Below are positions 21,767 to 33,248 of a DNA stretch of 64,000 bases, in pieces. The notes beneath the pieces are model-generated. The model worked only from the letters and a program-made list of their open reading frames with translations. It ran no database searches and was not told the origin of the DNA. The DNA is from Dactylorhiza incarnata. Taxonomy: Eukaryota > Streptophyta > Magnoliopsida > Asparagales > Orchidaceae. The position numbers and the translations under genes were made by a program. Location: the NCBI GenBank assembly GCA_033032865.1, contig JAWHQI010000004.1, forward strand, positions 18,644,001 through 18,708,000, written 5' to 3'. Positions within the stretch are counted from its first letter, which is position 1, and every line of letters starts with the position of its first letter.

Positions 21767-23713
21767 ATGACCCGAGGAGAATCTTCGGATAATCCGACTA
21801 TACCTTTTGATCCTGAAATCGAGCGCACGTTTCACGAGCGCCGCCGATCTCATAATCAAAATCTACAAATAGATCCCGAAGAATCCGTCGGCGATATACA
21901 TATAGGCGTGATGGGCGATCCTAATCTAAATGCGGCCCCACAACGGACCATGGCCTATTATGCTAGGCCAAATTTAGAGGATACAGGATCGAGCGTCACC
22001 CGCCCCGCGGTTGCTAATAATAATTTCGAAATCAAATCCAGTATAATCCAAATGGTACAACAGTCGATTCAGTTCGACGGTTTGTCAGATGAGGACCCAA
22101 ACCAACACCTTAATAATTTTTTAGAAATTTGCGACACCTTCAAGATTAATGGCGTCAGCAATGACGCCATTCGCTTGCGCTTATTTCCCTTTTCCCTACG
22201 GACAAAGGCGAAATCGTGGTTGACTTCTCTTCCGAGAGGGTCCATAACCACGTGGGACGAATTGACGGAGAATTTTCTAACTAAATATTTTCCTCCGTCA
22301 AAAACCGCTAAATTACGCACCGATATCGCATCCTTCATTCAATTCGATTCCGAGTCTCTCTACGAGACTTGGGAACGTTTTAAAGAATATTTGCGTAGGT
22401 GTCCTCATCACGCGCTACCAACTTGGCTTCAGGTACAAACGTTCTATAATGGCTTGAATTTCTCAACGAGACAGATGATCGACGCAGCCGCCGGGGGAAC
22501 GTTAAACAACAAAACCCTGGAGGCCGCTCAAGCTCTGATCGAAGAAATGGCCATGAACGCGTACCAATGGAACGTGCCAAGGTCGCGTCCTCCTAAACCG
22601 GCTGGTATTTTCGAAGTGGATGCCACTACTCACTTAGCCTCGCAGGTAGAGCGGCTAAGTAAGCAAGTGGCGGAGATGACTGCTTCCTCCTCCACTCCCG
22701 CGTGGGCTAATAATAATAATAATAATTTTAATAATCTTAATAATAATAATAATCTTAATAATATTAATAATAATAATAATAATTTATGCGAGGAATCGGT
22801 GGATTACGTGGGCAATCAAGTGCGGGCGCCCTTCAACCCATATAGTAATAACTATAACCCGGGTTGGAGGAGCCACCCGAACTTCTCCTGGAGTAACCCA
22901 AATAATGCGCAACGCCCTCCACCTGCGATCCCGCAAGGATTTCCGCATGGATATCCCCAAGGATTTCAGCAGGGTTTTGCGCCTCCTCCTCCAAAACCTT
23001 CTCCGCTCGAGGAGCTTTTTGCAAAATACATGGCTTCCAACGACGCAAATATCCGAAATATAACTGGATCGCTAAAAAATTTAGAAATGCAGGTTGGCCA
23101 GCTTGCAAAAATGGTCTCCGAGCGGCCACTTGGAGCACTACCGGGGAACTCGGAGCAGAACCCGCGTGAAAATGCCCACGCCATTACCCTTCGCAGCGGC
23201 AAGGAGGTCGACTCCCCATTGCGGGTTGAGCATCAGGTAACTGTTTCGCCTCCGACCCCTGCACCCTCGTCTTTTATTTTATTAGATACGGAAAAAAAAT
23301 TAGCGCTGGGCATCTCGAGCCCGCAAATTCCGTACCCAGCAAAACTTAATAAAGAGAAGGAGGATGAACATTACAAAAAGTTTTTACAAATTTCTAAACA
23401 AATTCAAATTAACGTCCCCTTCTGCGAGGCACTCTCACAAATGCCGAAATATGCGAAATACCTTAAGGAGCTCGTTTCTAATAAAAAGAAGCTCGAGGGT
23501 ATTTTGCGTGTTTCCTTAAATGTGGAATGCTCGGCGGTCCTACTTAATAAATTGCCGCCGAAACTAAATGACCCGGGAAGGTTTTCCATCCCGTGCCTAT
23601 TCGGCAATTTATTAATAAAGTACGCCCTAGCGGACCTGGGAGCGAGCATCAATTTGATGCCCTTCTCCCTCTTTAAAAACTCGATTTGGGAGTTCCCACC
23701 CCAACGAAAATGA
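21767..23713 (+). CDS. gag: Athila Gag and protease
   Basis: 648 codons from the ATG at 21767 to TGA. The Athila Gag domain is recognisable: [19 protein letters not shown] and [18 protein letters not shown] (about residues 100-145), then [16 protein letters not shown] and [15 protein letters not shown] polyasparagine region is encoded by AAT repeats at 22711-22785. A proline/Gln-rich stretch follows, then the aspartic protease start DLGAS at 23633-23647. Just after it the frame is lost: a run of five A at 23675-23679 is one base short relative to the downstream pol frame. In relatives gag and pol are one ORF, so this is a mutation or a sequencing slip. Gag forms the particle; the protease would mature the polyprotein. 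Confidence 0.93.
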   Translation: MTRGESSDNPTIPFDPEIERTFHERRRSHNQNLQIDPEESVGDIHIGVMGDPNLNAAPQRTMAYYARPNLEDTGSSVTRPAVANNNFEIKSSIIQMVQQSIQFDGLSDEDPNQHLNNFLEICDTFKINGVSNDAIRLRLFPFSLRTKAKSWLTSLPRGSITTWDELTENFLTKYFPPSKTAKLRTDIASFIQFDSESLYETWERFKEYLRRCPHHALPTWLQVQTFYNGLNFSTRQMIDAAAGGTLNNKTLEAAQALIEEMAMNAYQWNVPRSRPPKPAGIFEVDATTHLASQVERLSKQVAEMTASSSTPAWANNNNNNFNNLNNNNNLNNINNNNNNLCEESVDYVGNQVRAPFNPYSNNYNPGWRSHPNFSWSNPNNAQRPPPAIPQGFPHGYPQGFQQGFAPPPPKPSPLEELFAKYMASNDANIRNITGSLKNLEMQVGQLAKMVSERPLGALPGNSEQNPRENAHAITLRSGKEVDSPLRVEHQVTVSPPTPAPSSFILLDTEKKLALGISSPQIPYPAKLNKEKEDEHYKKFLQISKQIQINVPFCEALSQMPKYAKYLKELVSNKKKLEGILRVSLNVECSAVLLNKLPPKLNDPGRFSIPCLFGNLLIKYALADLGASINLMPFSLFKNSIWEFPPQRK

Positions 23714-26700
23714 GCATCCAACTCGCGGATCGCTCGATAAAATATCCTATCGGAGTAGTGGAGGACGTTCTGGTCAAGGTTGACAATTTTATCTTTCCGG
23801 TAGACTTCGTCATCCTCGATATCGAGGAGGACGCCGAGGTGCCAATTATCTACGGTCGCCCTTTCCTCGCGACCTCCCGTGCATTAATTGATGTGAGTAA
23901 CGGTCGCCTCCTCCTTCGGGTAGGGGACGACGAAGTTACCCTTCTTATTAATCCCTCGATGCGAAATTCATTATCGAACGATGATTCTTGCTTTCACTTA
24001 GAATCCGCGTTCGAGGATGAGTGTTCTTCGCTTTATGAATTACTCGCTTTAAATTTAGACGAACCGGATTTGGCGGACCTCGCCCCTTTGGACGAGCTAC
24101 CGCCAGATACGCCTTTCGAATCCTTTAATTCTAAAAGTTTAAAAATAACAACATCTTACGAAGAACCCCCGGTCTTGGAGCTTAAGCCACTCCCCGACCA
24201 TTTAAGATACGCTTTTCTCGCCGCGGACTTAAAACTCCCAGTTATTATTTCGTCTTCTTTATCTGATTCGGAAACTTCCGAATTAATTAAAGTTTTGTCC
24301 ACGCATCGCCATGCAATAGCATGGCAGATTTCTGATATTAGGGGGATAAATCCCTCTTTTTGCACGCACAAAATCTTCTTAGAAGATAATTCCCGCAAAA
24401 CCATCCAGCCTCAGCGACGATTAAACCCAAATATGCGGGAGGTCGTTAAGGCTGAAGTAATAAAATTAATGGATGCTGGGATTATCTACCCTATATCCGA
24501 CAGCACGTGGGTTAGTCTCATTCATGTCGTGCCTAAAAAGGGCGGTATAACGGTAGTGGCAAATGAACATAACGAATTAATTCCAACTCGTACTGTTACG
24601 GGTTGGAGGGTGTTCATCGATTACCGAAAATTAAATGATGCCACCCGCAAAGACCACTTTCCGTTACCGTTTATCGATCAAATTTTGGAGCGACTATCGG
24701 GTCATCCTTATTATTGTTTTCTCGATGGTCTATCGGGATTTTTACAAATTCCTATCTCCCCCGAAGACCAGGAGAAAACAACCTTTACGTGCCCCTTCGG
24801 TACCTTCGCGTACCGAAGGATTCCATTCGGCCTCTGTAACGCGCCAGCTATATTTCAACGATGTATGATGGCGATCTTTGGAGAGCTCGTAGAGGATATT
24901 ATGGAAGTCTTTATGGATGACTTCTCGGTTTTTGGAAGCTCCTTCCAAAACTGCCTCCAAAATTTAGATCGAGTCCTCCAACGATGCGAAGACACGAACC
25001 TGGTTTTAAACTGGGAAAAGTGTAATTTTATGGTTCGAGAAGGCTTAGTTCTCGGCCACAAAATTTCTGAAAGAGGGATGGAGGTCGACAAGGCCAAGGT
25101 CGAAATAATTGAAAAACTCCCCGCGCCCTCAAGTATAAAATCAATCCGTAGTTTTCTTGGCCACGCGGGTTTCTATAGGCGGTTTATTCAAAACTTTTCC
25201 AAAATAACAAAACCGCTAACCCACCTCCTGGAGAAGGAATCTCCATTTATTTTTGATAACGCGTGCGTAGAGGCATTCAATGCCATAAAAAATAAACTTA
25301 TCCATTCTCCCATTCTGGTGGCGCCCGATTGGACCCTTCCGTTTGAGATTATGTGCGACGTGAGTGATATAGCAGTAGGGGCCGTATTAGGCCAACGCGT
25401 TAATAAATATTTTCATCCTATCTACTACGCGTCCCGCACGCTCACGGCCGCACAGGCTAATTATAAGACAACGGAAAAGGAACTCCTTGCCGTCGTCTTT
25501 GCCATAGATAAGTTTAGGCCCTACGTCACGCTTTCAAAAATTATTATATTTACCGACCACTCCGCCCTAAAATATTTATTAGAAAAAATGGACGCTAAGC
25601 CCCGCCTTCTTCGATGGATCCTCCTATTACAAGAATTTGATTTAGAGATCCGCGATAAGAAGGGGGCCGAAAATTTAGCGGCCGACCACCTTTCTCGTTT
25701 AGAGCACCCAATCGTGGAAGCGCTCTTCGAACCGGAAATTGATGATCGATTTCCCGAGGAGCGTCTTTTAGCTTTAAATAATTTAAAAACTTCTCCCTCG
25801 CCTTGGTTCGCAGACTACGCCAACTATTTAGTTGCGCGGGTGCTCCCGAAAGACTTTTCAAAACAGCAAAAGAAGAAATTCTTTTCTGATTTGAAAAATT
25901 ACTTTTGGGAGGACCCTTTCTTATTTCGCGTCTGCGCGGACCAAGTCGTGCGGAGATGCGTTTCGAACGAGGAGGGTGCGCAAATTTTGCGGCACTGCCA
26001 CGAAGGGCCGGCCGGGGGGCATTATCAAGCCAACCGGACCGCGCAGAAGGCGCTGGAGACGGGCTTTTATTGGCCCGCTCTCTTCAAAGACGCTCACACT
26101 TTTGTGAGCGCATGCGATAGCTGTCAACGGTCGGGTAACATCTCTCGTCGCGACGAGATGCCCCAAAATTTTTATTTAGAATGCGAGATTTTCGATTTAT
26201 GGGGCATAGATTTCATAGGCCCCCTACCTCCTTCATATACAAATCGCTACATTTTAGTGGCGGTCGACTACGTATCTAGGTGGGCGGAAGCGCAAGCTCT
26301 CCCCACCAACGATGCGATAGCCGTCGTCAAATTCCTAAAAAAATTATTTTCTCGCTTCGGTACGCCCCGTGCGATAGTTAGTGATAGGGGTACGCACTTT
26401 TGCAACGCCCAGTTTGCAAAAATATTAACCAAATATGACGTCACGCATAAGCTCGCCATCGCCTATCACCCTCAAATGAGCGGCCAAGTGGAGGTAGTAA
26501 ATCGGGAAATCAAACGCATATTGGAAAAAACTGTTTCAACTAATAGGAAGGATTGGGCACTTAAATTAGACGACGCGCTGTGGGCATATCGTACGGCGTA
26601 CAAGACCGCAATCGGTTGTACGCCTTATCGATTAGTCTACGGCAAGGCGTGCCATTTGCCCGTAGAATTAGAGCACCGCGCTTTTTGGGCGTTAAAACTC

Positions 26701-27087
26701 TTAAATCTCGATCATAATTTAACCGCCGAAAACCGGAAATTCAAATTAAACGAACTCGATGAATGGCGTGCGAACGCTTACGAGAGTAATAAATTTTATA
26801 AGGAACGCTCGAAATTTTACCACGACCGGAAAATAAAATTTCCAAAATCATTTGCGTCGGGCGATCTCGTCCTCCTATATAACTCACGTCTTCGTCTTTT
26901 TCCGGGGAAACTAAAATCCCGTTGGTCCGGCCCCTTTCAAGTAAAAGAGGTTTGGCCATACGGGACCGTCCTTATCACCCACCCGGAAAAAGGCGACTTA
27001 AAAGTTAACGGTCACCGACTAAAACTCTACCATGCGGGGGATCAACTGGGAGGGAAGTTAAATTCCATACCCCTCCCCCACCTCTAA
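23686..27087 (+). CDS. pol: Athila Pol: protease remainder, RT, RNase H, integrase
   Basis: 1133 codons open to the stop at 27085-27087. It reads on from the protease in another frame, so the ATG at 23686 is only the first Met after the shift. Signatures: protease continuation ILGRP-like [25 protein letters not shown] and FMDD at 24910-24921; RNase [25 protein letters not shown] and DHLSRLE; integrase [10 protein letters not shown] with CDSCQRSG zinc finger and catalytic residues in [16 protein letters not shown] and [12 protein letters not shown]. All catalytic positions I can see are kept, so only the upstream slip separates this copy from a coding-complete element. Integrase ends in a GPF-like module ([14 protein letters not shown]). 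No chromodomain, as expected for Athila. Confidence 0.94.
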   Translation: MGVPTPTKMSIQLADRSIKYPIGVVEDVLVKVDNFIFPVDFVILDIEEDAEVPIIYGRPFLATSRALIDVSNGRLLLRVGDDEVTLLINPSMRNSLSNDDSCFHLESAFEDECSSLYELLALNLDEPDLADLAPLDELPPDTPFESFNSKSLKITTSYEEPPVLELKPLPDHLRYAFLAADLKLPVIISSSLSDSETSELIKVLSTHRHAIAWQISDIRGINPSFCTHKIFLEDNSRKTIQPQRRLNPNMREVVKAEVIKLMDAGIIYPISDSTWVSLIHVVPKKGGITVVANEHNELIPTRTVTGWRVFIDYRKLNDATRKDHFPLPFIDQILERLSGHPYYCFLDGLSGFLQIPISPEDQEKTTFTCPFGTFAYRRIPFGLCNAPAIFQRCMMAIFGELVEDIMEVFMDDFSVFGSSFQNCLQNLDRVLQRCEDTNLVLNWEKCNFMVREGLVLGHKISERGMEVDKAKVEIIEKLPAPSSIKSIRSFLGHAGFYRRFIQNFSKITKPLTHLLEKESPFIFDNACVEAFNAIKNKLIHSPILVAPDWTLPFEIMCDVSDIAVGAVLGQRVNKYFHPIYYASRTLTAAQANYKTTEKELLAVVFAIDKFRPYVTLSKIIIFTDHSALKYLLEKMDAKPRLLRWILLLQEFDLEIRDKKGAENLAADHLSRLEHPIVEALFEPEIDDRFPEERLLALNNLKTSPSPWFADYANYLVARVLPKDFSKQQKKKFFSDLKNYFWEDPFLFRVCADQVVRRCVSNEEGAQILRHCHEGPAGGHYQANRTAQKALETGFYWPALFKDAHTFVSACDSCQRSGNISRRDEMPQNFYLECEIFDLWGIDFIGPLPPSYTNRYILVAVDYVSRWAEAQALPTNDAIAVVKFLKKLFSRFGTPRAIVSDRGTHFCNAQFAKILTKYDVTHKLAIAYHPQMSGQVEVVNREIKRILEKTVSTNRKDWALKLDDALWAYRTAYKTAIGCTPYRLVYGKACHLPVELEHRAFWALKLLNLDHNLTAENRKFKLNELDEWRANAYESNKFYKERSKFYHDRKIKFPKSFASGDLVLLYNSRLRLFPGKLKSRWSGPFQVKEVWPYGTVLITHPEKGDLKVNGHRLKLYHAGDQLGGKLNSIPLPHL

Positions 27088-27423
27088 AAAGATCGTACCC
27101 CGCCAACGCGTCAAGCTACGAGACGGTAAACAAAGCGCTCGTGGGAGGCACCCCCATATTTATCCAATTACGCTCTTTTTTTTATAAAACCAAAAAAAAT
27201 GATGAAATAAATTTTCATTTCAAAAAAAATAAAAACTTAAACAAAAATAATAATAATAAATAATAATAATTAAAAAAAAAAATAAAAAAAAATAATATTA
27301 ATAATTATGCATATTTTAAATTATCATTCTTTTTCAAAAAAGAAACATAAAACAAAATAAAATAATGCAAAAACTTTAAAACAAAAATCAAAAAGAATTT
27401 TGAGAATTTTAAAATAAGACAAT

Positions 27424-27512
27424 AGGAAGTTTCTCAAAGTAGGATTACTCGACAGACCCGAGAGGGGATTTTTGTCGATATTTCGAAACGAGAAAACCCC
27501 GTTGCTTTTACC
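27424..27512 (+). repeat. Internal segment resembling the Athila LTR tail
   Basis: TCTCAAAGTAGGATTACTCG (27432-27451) matches LTR 21209-21228 with two differences, and TCGATATTTCGAAA matches LTR 21149 onward. The order of the two blocks is swapped relative to the LTR. Confidence 0.6.
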
Positions 27513-27927
27513 TTTTTATTTCTCTTCTTTCTTCCTTGGTTTTTATCTTAAAGCCTTTTCTTTATTTTGCCTTATTTTATCTTTCTTAAAATTTAGATAT
27601 ATTTTAAAACATGCATATTTTAAAATTAAAACCAAAACAACAAAAAAAATACTTATAATATAAATAATAACATAAAAAGATGATAAAAATTTATTTTTAT
27701 CATACCAAAAAATATATGTTTTTTTTACTTCTTGTATCCGTGTTTTGTACATTTCAAAAAACTAAAACAACCCAAAAAAAAACAATTTTGTATATATTCG
27801 TGGAGTTTTTTTTTTGTAACTATCCTTGTATATATTTTTTCTATTTTGTAATTAAAATCTTCATCCTTTTGTTTGTAAATATTTTCGTTCCTCACACTTA
27901 CCTTCAACATTGAGGACAATGTTGGTT

Positions 27928-27940
27928 TTAAGTATGGGGG
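27928..27940 (+). other. Central PPT-like site of Athila
   Basis: TTAAGTATGGGGG, identical to the terminal tract at 29670-29682 and 1.74 kb upstream of it, after GAGGACAATGTTGG. Confidence 0.6.
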
Positions 27941-29043
27941 CGTGTTTTCCATCTTTTTGTAATTATTTTTGCCCCTCCCATATTAGAAAAAAATCCAAAA
28001 AAATCTTTAATTAACTTAGAAAAAAATTAAAAAACACACGAAAACAAAAAATTTATATAAATGTTTTATATTTATGTCTTTATTTGTATATAAATAAACC
28101 TTATTTATAAAATCAAAATCCAAAACAAAAAAAGATGAAAAGTTTTACAAAAAAATTTGTTATAACAAAATTCACAAAAATTTTGTCATAACATTCAAAA
28201 AAATATATGTCTTTCTTTTTCTTTCTTTTTCCTTTTTTAGTATTAATGTAAATATATATGTATTTACATATGTTTTTTGTTATAAATAAAAAAAAAATTT
28301 GATGAAAAAAGTACTTAAAAATTTGTTATAACAAAATTTTGATGAAAAAAGTACTTAAAAATTTGTTAAAAAGTACTTAAAAATTTGATCGTAATTTTGA
28401 TGAAAAAATTTTCTTTCTTTCTTTTATCCCTTTTTTTATGTACATATTTTTAACAAAATTAAAACAATAAAAAAAAAATATGATGAAAAAAAAATATCTT
28501 AGAAAAATCAAAAATATTTTGTATTTATATATGCATTTTGTTATAAAGAAAATCAAAAATCCAAAAAATATCATATCTTAAAAACAAAAAAAAATATATT
28601 TGAAAAACTTATCAAAAAACCCAAAAATAAAATAAAACCCCTACTTAGCTTTTTGTTATTCCCAAGGCGAGGTTAGTTTTATCTCTAAGCGCTTTTCATT
28701 ATTTTTGATTTACTAAATCAATTTTATTTATTTCATAGTTTGAAAAATTTAAATCGAGAAATTTTCAGTAGTAAAGAAAATCTTGCGATCTTAATTTAAT
28801 TTGAGAACAGAACTTTTAGCATTACCTCGAGTTTACCCTAAATAGATTCATTTTTGTATTATATTGGCAAACCATCTTTAGATTCAATTATTCTAACTCT
28901 AAACTTGTGAAACTTTAGGAATGTTTTTAATCTACTAAACTTGCTCTCAAAAATCTTTTTTTATTAATCTATAATTTCTCCTGAAACCCCCCTTATAAAC
29001 ACCCCTTAGCTTGGCATAAAAATAATAAAAGTAGGAGTTTTAA

Positions 29044-29212
29044 AAGAAATCCTGTGTCAATGGGAATAAAGAGATTCCGTAAACACAGACACCTAATATT
29101 GTTAAAAGAAATCCCGTGTCAATGGGAATAAAAAAATTAATAATTCCGTAAACACGGGCATTGGGTTAAGTTGAGAAAAGATTTCAGTTATCCCGCGTAA
29201 ACCAACGCTGGG
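29044..29212 (+). repeat. Tandem hairpin repeats in Athila 3' region
   Basis: Two ~62-bp units with AAGAAATC, TGTCAATGGGAATAAA and ATTCCGTAAACAC. Stem arms are CTGTGT/ACACAG in unit 1 (29052-29057, 29083-29088) and CCCGTGT/ACACGGG in unit 2 (29113-29119, 29152-29158). A third degenerate stem is CCCGCGT/ACGCTGGG (29192-29212). Confidence 0.65.
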
Positions 29213-29669
29213 AACCAAAGTAAAACCACCAAAAAGGTGGGGTGAGAAGATAAAATCCATCACCCCTAAATCCAAGCACTCTTCTTTTTGCCAAGGCTAC
29301 CTTTTTCCCCCTACCCCTTAGCCAATAAAATTGTACCTAGATTTTAATTTAAAAAGTTTGAGAGAGCATAATTAGTAGGCTTTATTTATTCTTAAAAACT
29401 TTCTTAAAAATGTTAAGGTTTTATATAATTCTATTCTAATTAAAAGGTACCAAAGACTGCAATAATCGACGCTATTTAGCTAACTTTAGAAGTCTCGCTA
29501 AATTTTTTTTCGCTCTTTTTAAATTACTTTCATAGTTTTGGACTTACCTCTTTAAATACCCTAAATTTATTTTGATCTTACTTTTGATTTAATAAAAACT
29601 TTAGTAAATTAGAAATTTTATTAAACGTCTTATGGGTATCCCTTACTTTTGCTCTAGAATAGCAAAAGC

Positions 29670-29682
29670 TTAAGTATGGGGG
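29670..29682 (+). other. Terminal polypurine tract of Athila
   Basis: TTAAGTATGGGGG, four bases before the 3' LTR. Confidence 0.88.
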
Positions 29683-30466
29683 TGTTTGATGAATAACAAA
29701 TTATGCATATTTGTAGTATCATTTCTAGCCTAATTTTGGGTAATTTTGTACATATTGCTTTTAAATCATTGAAATAATCGCTTCTTTTTTTCTTTTGTAA
29801 AAATAAGTAATTATATATATAAAAGAATAAAATTTTGAAATATTATTGTATAATAATTTTATTATAAATATAATATATATAATATAAAATATAAATAATA
29901 TAGTTATATGTATGTAAATAATAAGTATAATAAATAATCATGTATTTATATGTAAATATAAATGAAAAATAGTATTAATAATATAAATAATATAAATGAT
30001 GTAAAAATAATATGCATGATAGATAAATAGGATGAAAATATATATATATAATAATATAGTAGTATAAGATATTAATAACATAATAATAATAATGAATAAT
30101 AAATACATTATAAATATAATAAAATACATATGTGTATAATATATGTATATGTATATATATATATATGTAATGATAATAAGTATATATATATAATAATATG
30201 TAATAATAATAAGTATATATATATTGTGTATCTTATTTAGTATATTTTATTTAACGTATATTTTAGTTAGTGTATAATAATGTTGTATAAAACTATAAAA
30301 AAATTATATGTATTAAGTTAATAAAAATTATGTATTTTAATGTATTATATATGTAAAAATAATGTTATATATATTATTAAAGTTAAGAATTTTAAAGTTA
30401 ATTTATAAAAGAAAAATTCTGTAAATATATATAATATGTATATTTATGTTCTTGTGTTTACATCAA

Positions 30467-30543
30467 TGCTTGCTTGGCCTAGTGGATAGGAGCTTGATTT
30501 CCAACAGGGAGGTGGCTGGTTCGAAACCAGGCGGCAGCATTTT
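30467..30543 (+). ncRNA. tRNA-like Pol III unit, copy in 3' LTR
   Basis: Same sequence as 19219-19295: A box 30475-30485, B box 30518-30528, TTTT at 30540. Confidence 0.55.
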
Positions 30544-31491
30544 GCTTGGATTAATCCCGCTATCCGCAGACCCGCGCCAGCCCGGAACCCGCCTGCCGAC
30601 TCCAAGCTCTCACGCGCCCGCCAGCTGTCCCAGCCCGAAACTCGCCGGAAGCTTCCTGCTATTGGCACCCGAGCTGCTATTGGCACCCCAACTCGCCAGA
30701 ACTCCTTCCAGCAAATGCCAAAGTCAAAATTGGCTACCTTAGTCAAATGCCAGCTGCTTCCCACCATTTTTCTCTTTTTTTTGTTATTGGCACCCCCCTC
30801 TTTTGCCTATAAATAAGAGGGGTAGGCCATTGTATTTAGGGTTCACAATTTGGAGAGTTAAATCTTGAGGTTGTGATCCATTTGGTGTTTAAGGTTTTTA
30901 GTTCTCTTTGTTTGCATTTTCTCTCTGTTATTTGTAACCCCTTTTTGATGGCAATGGAAATAAATTAGCTCTCTTGTTTTGTAAAAATCGTCTCTTTGTT
31001 CTAAGTGTTGTTCTCTTTTTGTTCTTTTCTTTTTTTAGTTTTAGTTTTTTTTGTAATTTTCTAATTTTTGTTAAGTTTGTCATTTTAATTAGAGAGTGTG
31101 TGTGTATGAGTGTAATTTTCTTGTTTTTAGTTTTGTTGTAATTTTTAGATGATTTCATATTAGTGTGTGTGAGTGTAGGAGGTTAATTAGTTTTTTTGTT
31201 TTGTTTTGTTTTCATTTGTTCTTTTTACTTTCTTTTTGTTTTTTTTTGTAAGTGTGTGTGTGTGTATGAGAGTAAAATGTTGTTATTTTTATTTTCATTT
31301 TGTTATTAGTATGTGTGAGTGTATGAGAATAGATTTTCTTTTCTTTTTAACTTAGTTTCATTATTGTTGTGTGTGTGAGTGTATGAGTTTAGATTTGTTT
31401 TATTTTAATTAGATTTCATTAACGTAGAGTGGGTGTGTGTATGAGTATAAAGTTTGCGCCTTTTTTGTAATCGAATAGTTTCCATTTCCGT

Positions 31492-31654
31492 CACGCATTT
31501 ATTTCCCGCCTATCCGTTTGGATAGGACTTGCTCACGCATTTATTTCCCGCCTATCCGTTTGGATAGGACTTGCTCACGCATTTATTTCCCGCCTATCCG
31601 TTTGGATAGGACTTGCTCACGCATTTATTTCCCCTCTACCTATTTGGGTAGGGA
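31492..31654 (+). repeat. 42-bp hairpin repeats, copy in Athila 3' LTR
   Basis: Same three full units plus diverged fourth as in the 5' LTR. Confidence 0.85.
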
Positions 31655-32598
31655 TCGCATTTCTTCAATTTCTGCAATTTACAGCTTTCATTTTAATTCC
31701 GTAGAGTGCGTGAGTTTTCAATTAGTGCGTCTTTTATTTTTTATATATTTGCTTTTTGCTTAATTCCGCTACCCGCTCAATCGCTTATTATCGCCGTAGT
31801 TATCATTATCGTTTTATAAAACCCTAAAAAATTCTAAGCAAAACTACTTTTTAAATTAACGTTTTCGTTCTTTTTCTTTTCATCGCTTTTCTTGGTTTTT
31901 GCTAAACGCACACCAAGCCCGCGATAGTTATCATTTTCGTCACTAGCTTATCTATAAAATCATAAAAATTAATTTCAAACTCTTTTCGATAAAATAATAG
32001 CGCGTTCCTAAGAAGTAGAAATAATCGATACGACCTTGGAAAAATACGACCTTGATATTTCAAAAGAAATATCCTATACTACTATCGATAAGGTCCACTT
32101 GCCTTTATTGATTTTAGTCCGGATAATTACATAAACCCAAAAGCTTTCTCTCTAAAGCACTTTTTAAAACTCTTTTTTAAAAAACACTAAAAAATTTGTT
32201 GCAACACCTCTTTGGTTGTTGCAACTAGCTCAAGGTAAAAGAAGTTTTAAAACGCTCTTAAAGAATTGTTGCAACTACTCAAAAAATTGTTGCAACAATA
32301 TTTTCAAAAAGCTTTCAATTTTAATTTCAACATAAAGCAAAGCCCTTTTTCAATCTTTTCATTTAGCCTTCGAAGGACGCGACCGAGGAGTAATCCTCGA
32401 TATTTCGAAAGAGAAAGAGTCCGTTACTTTTATCCTTCGATAGGATAACGGGTAATTCCTCAAAGTAGAATTACTCGCGGGACTCTTCGAAAACGTCCGC
32501 CCAAGGTTGAATCGAAAAGAAAGAAAGAGCTTTCTTCTCTTTCTTCTCTCTTTCAAAGAGAGAGAGAGAAATCACAAATTAAAAAACGTATCAGCCTT

Positions 32599-33068
32599 AC
32601 AAAAGAGTCAAGCCATTATTTCACCTCAAATATCTTCAGAATACAAACTTCCAATTTTTGATGGATCTCTACACAGAGATATAGCACCTCAAAAGGTCAC
32701 TAAGGATAAAGATGTTTCAGAAGATATTTATTATTCTCTAGATCCTGAAGAAGAAAAGATTATTTCAAATGGCAAGATTCAAAGAGTCAACTACTCTTGC
32801 ACAGATTAACAAGGCAAAAGCAGAAGGCAGAGATTTCTCAAATATCCCAACCATGTCAGAATACAGAAGAAAAGAACTTGAAAAGTACAAACCAATTAAA
32901 GCATTCAATGTTGGGGAATATATTGATATGCACCCAGAAGCATTTATTCATCATGTCAAAGAACAGTAAATCATTGGAGCTCAAGATCTGTTCATTAGCA
33001 AAAAGAAATCAGAAGATCCTAACAGGAAGATCATATTCAAGCCACCTTCTCAGGACATAAAGTCTTAA
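32599..33068 (+). pseudogene. env-like third ORF of B1, last part
   Basis: Continuation of 16148-18418 across the Athila insertion, aligned with 42775-43240 of B2. It reads QAIISPQISSEY in one frame, then MARFKESTTLAQINKAKAEG in another, so a frame change lies near 32770-32810. The final frame stops at 32967-32969 (TAA) and, past that, at 33066-33068. B2 has a different stop (TAG) one codon earlier, so the two copies broke this end independently. The short C-terminal domain is basic and of unknown function. Confidence 0.7.
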
Positions 33069-33234
33069 ATTATTACTTGTTTATGACTGTAAAGTTTCTA
33101 AACTCAGAGCATCTTACTCTTATCATATCTGATAATCTATTTAATTCTGTCAGATATATTTCATTTTATCTTGCTCTGTTGTTTATACTCTCTGTTGTAT
33201 TTATTCAATTACTTGTCAAATAGTATCCTAACCC

Positions 33235-33248
33235 AAATAGGGGGAGAT
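33235..33248 (+). other. Polypurine tract of B1
   Basis: AAATAGGGGGAGAT abutting LTR2, identical to the tracts of A and D. Confidence 0.9.

Larger units (their letters stand above)
27088..29686 (+). other. Athila 3' non-coding region
   Basis: 2.6 kb, very A/T-rich, no credible ORF; the env-like gene of some Athila elements is absent. It contains an LTR-like segment (27424-27512), a central PPT-like site (27928), A/T-rich repeats of ATTTGTTATAAC and AAAGTACTTAAAAATTTG type (about 28290-28400), hairpin repeats (29044-29212) and the terminal PPT. Confidence 0.75.
18419..32593 (+). mobile_element. Element G: Athila-type Ty3/gypsy retrotransposon
   Basis: 14.2-kb element with LTRs 18419-21345 and 29687-32593 and target duplication GCCTT (18414-18418, 32594-32598). 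PBS is TGGCGCCGTTGCCGGGGA, typical of Athila. Gag, DLGAS protease, RT, RNase H and integrase are in gypsy order. The LTRs are nearly identical outside TA tracts, in keeping with its being the youngest, innermost insertion. It carries no env-like ORF; 2.6 kb of AT-rich non-coding DNA follows pol. Confidence 0.95.
29687..32593 (+). repeat. 3' LTR of Athila element G
   Basis: 2907 bp; near-identical to the 5' LTR. Differences are mainly TA-tract length plus scattered substitutions. It ends GTATCA, then target duplication GCCTT. Confidence 0.95.
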
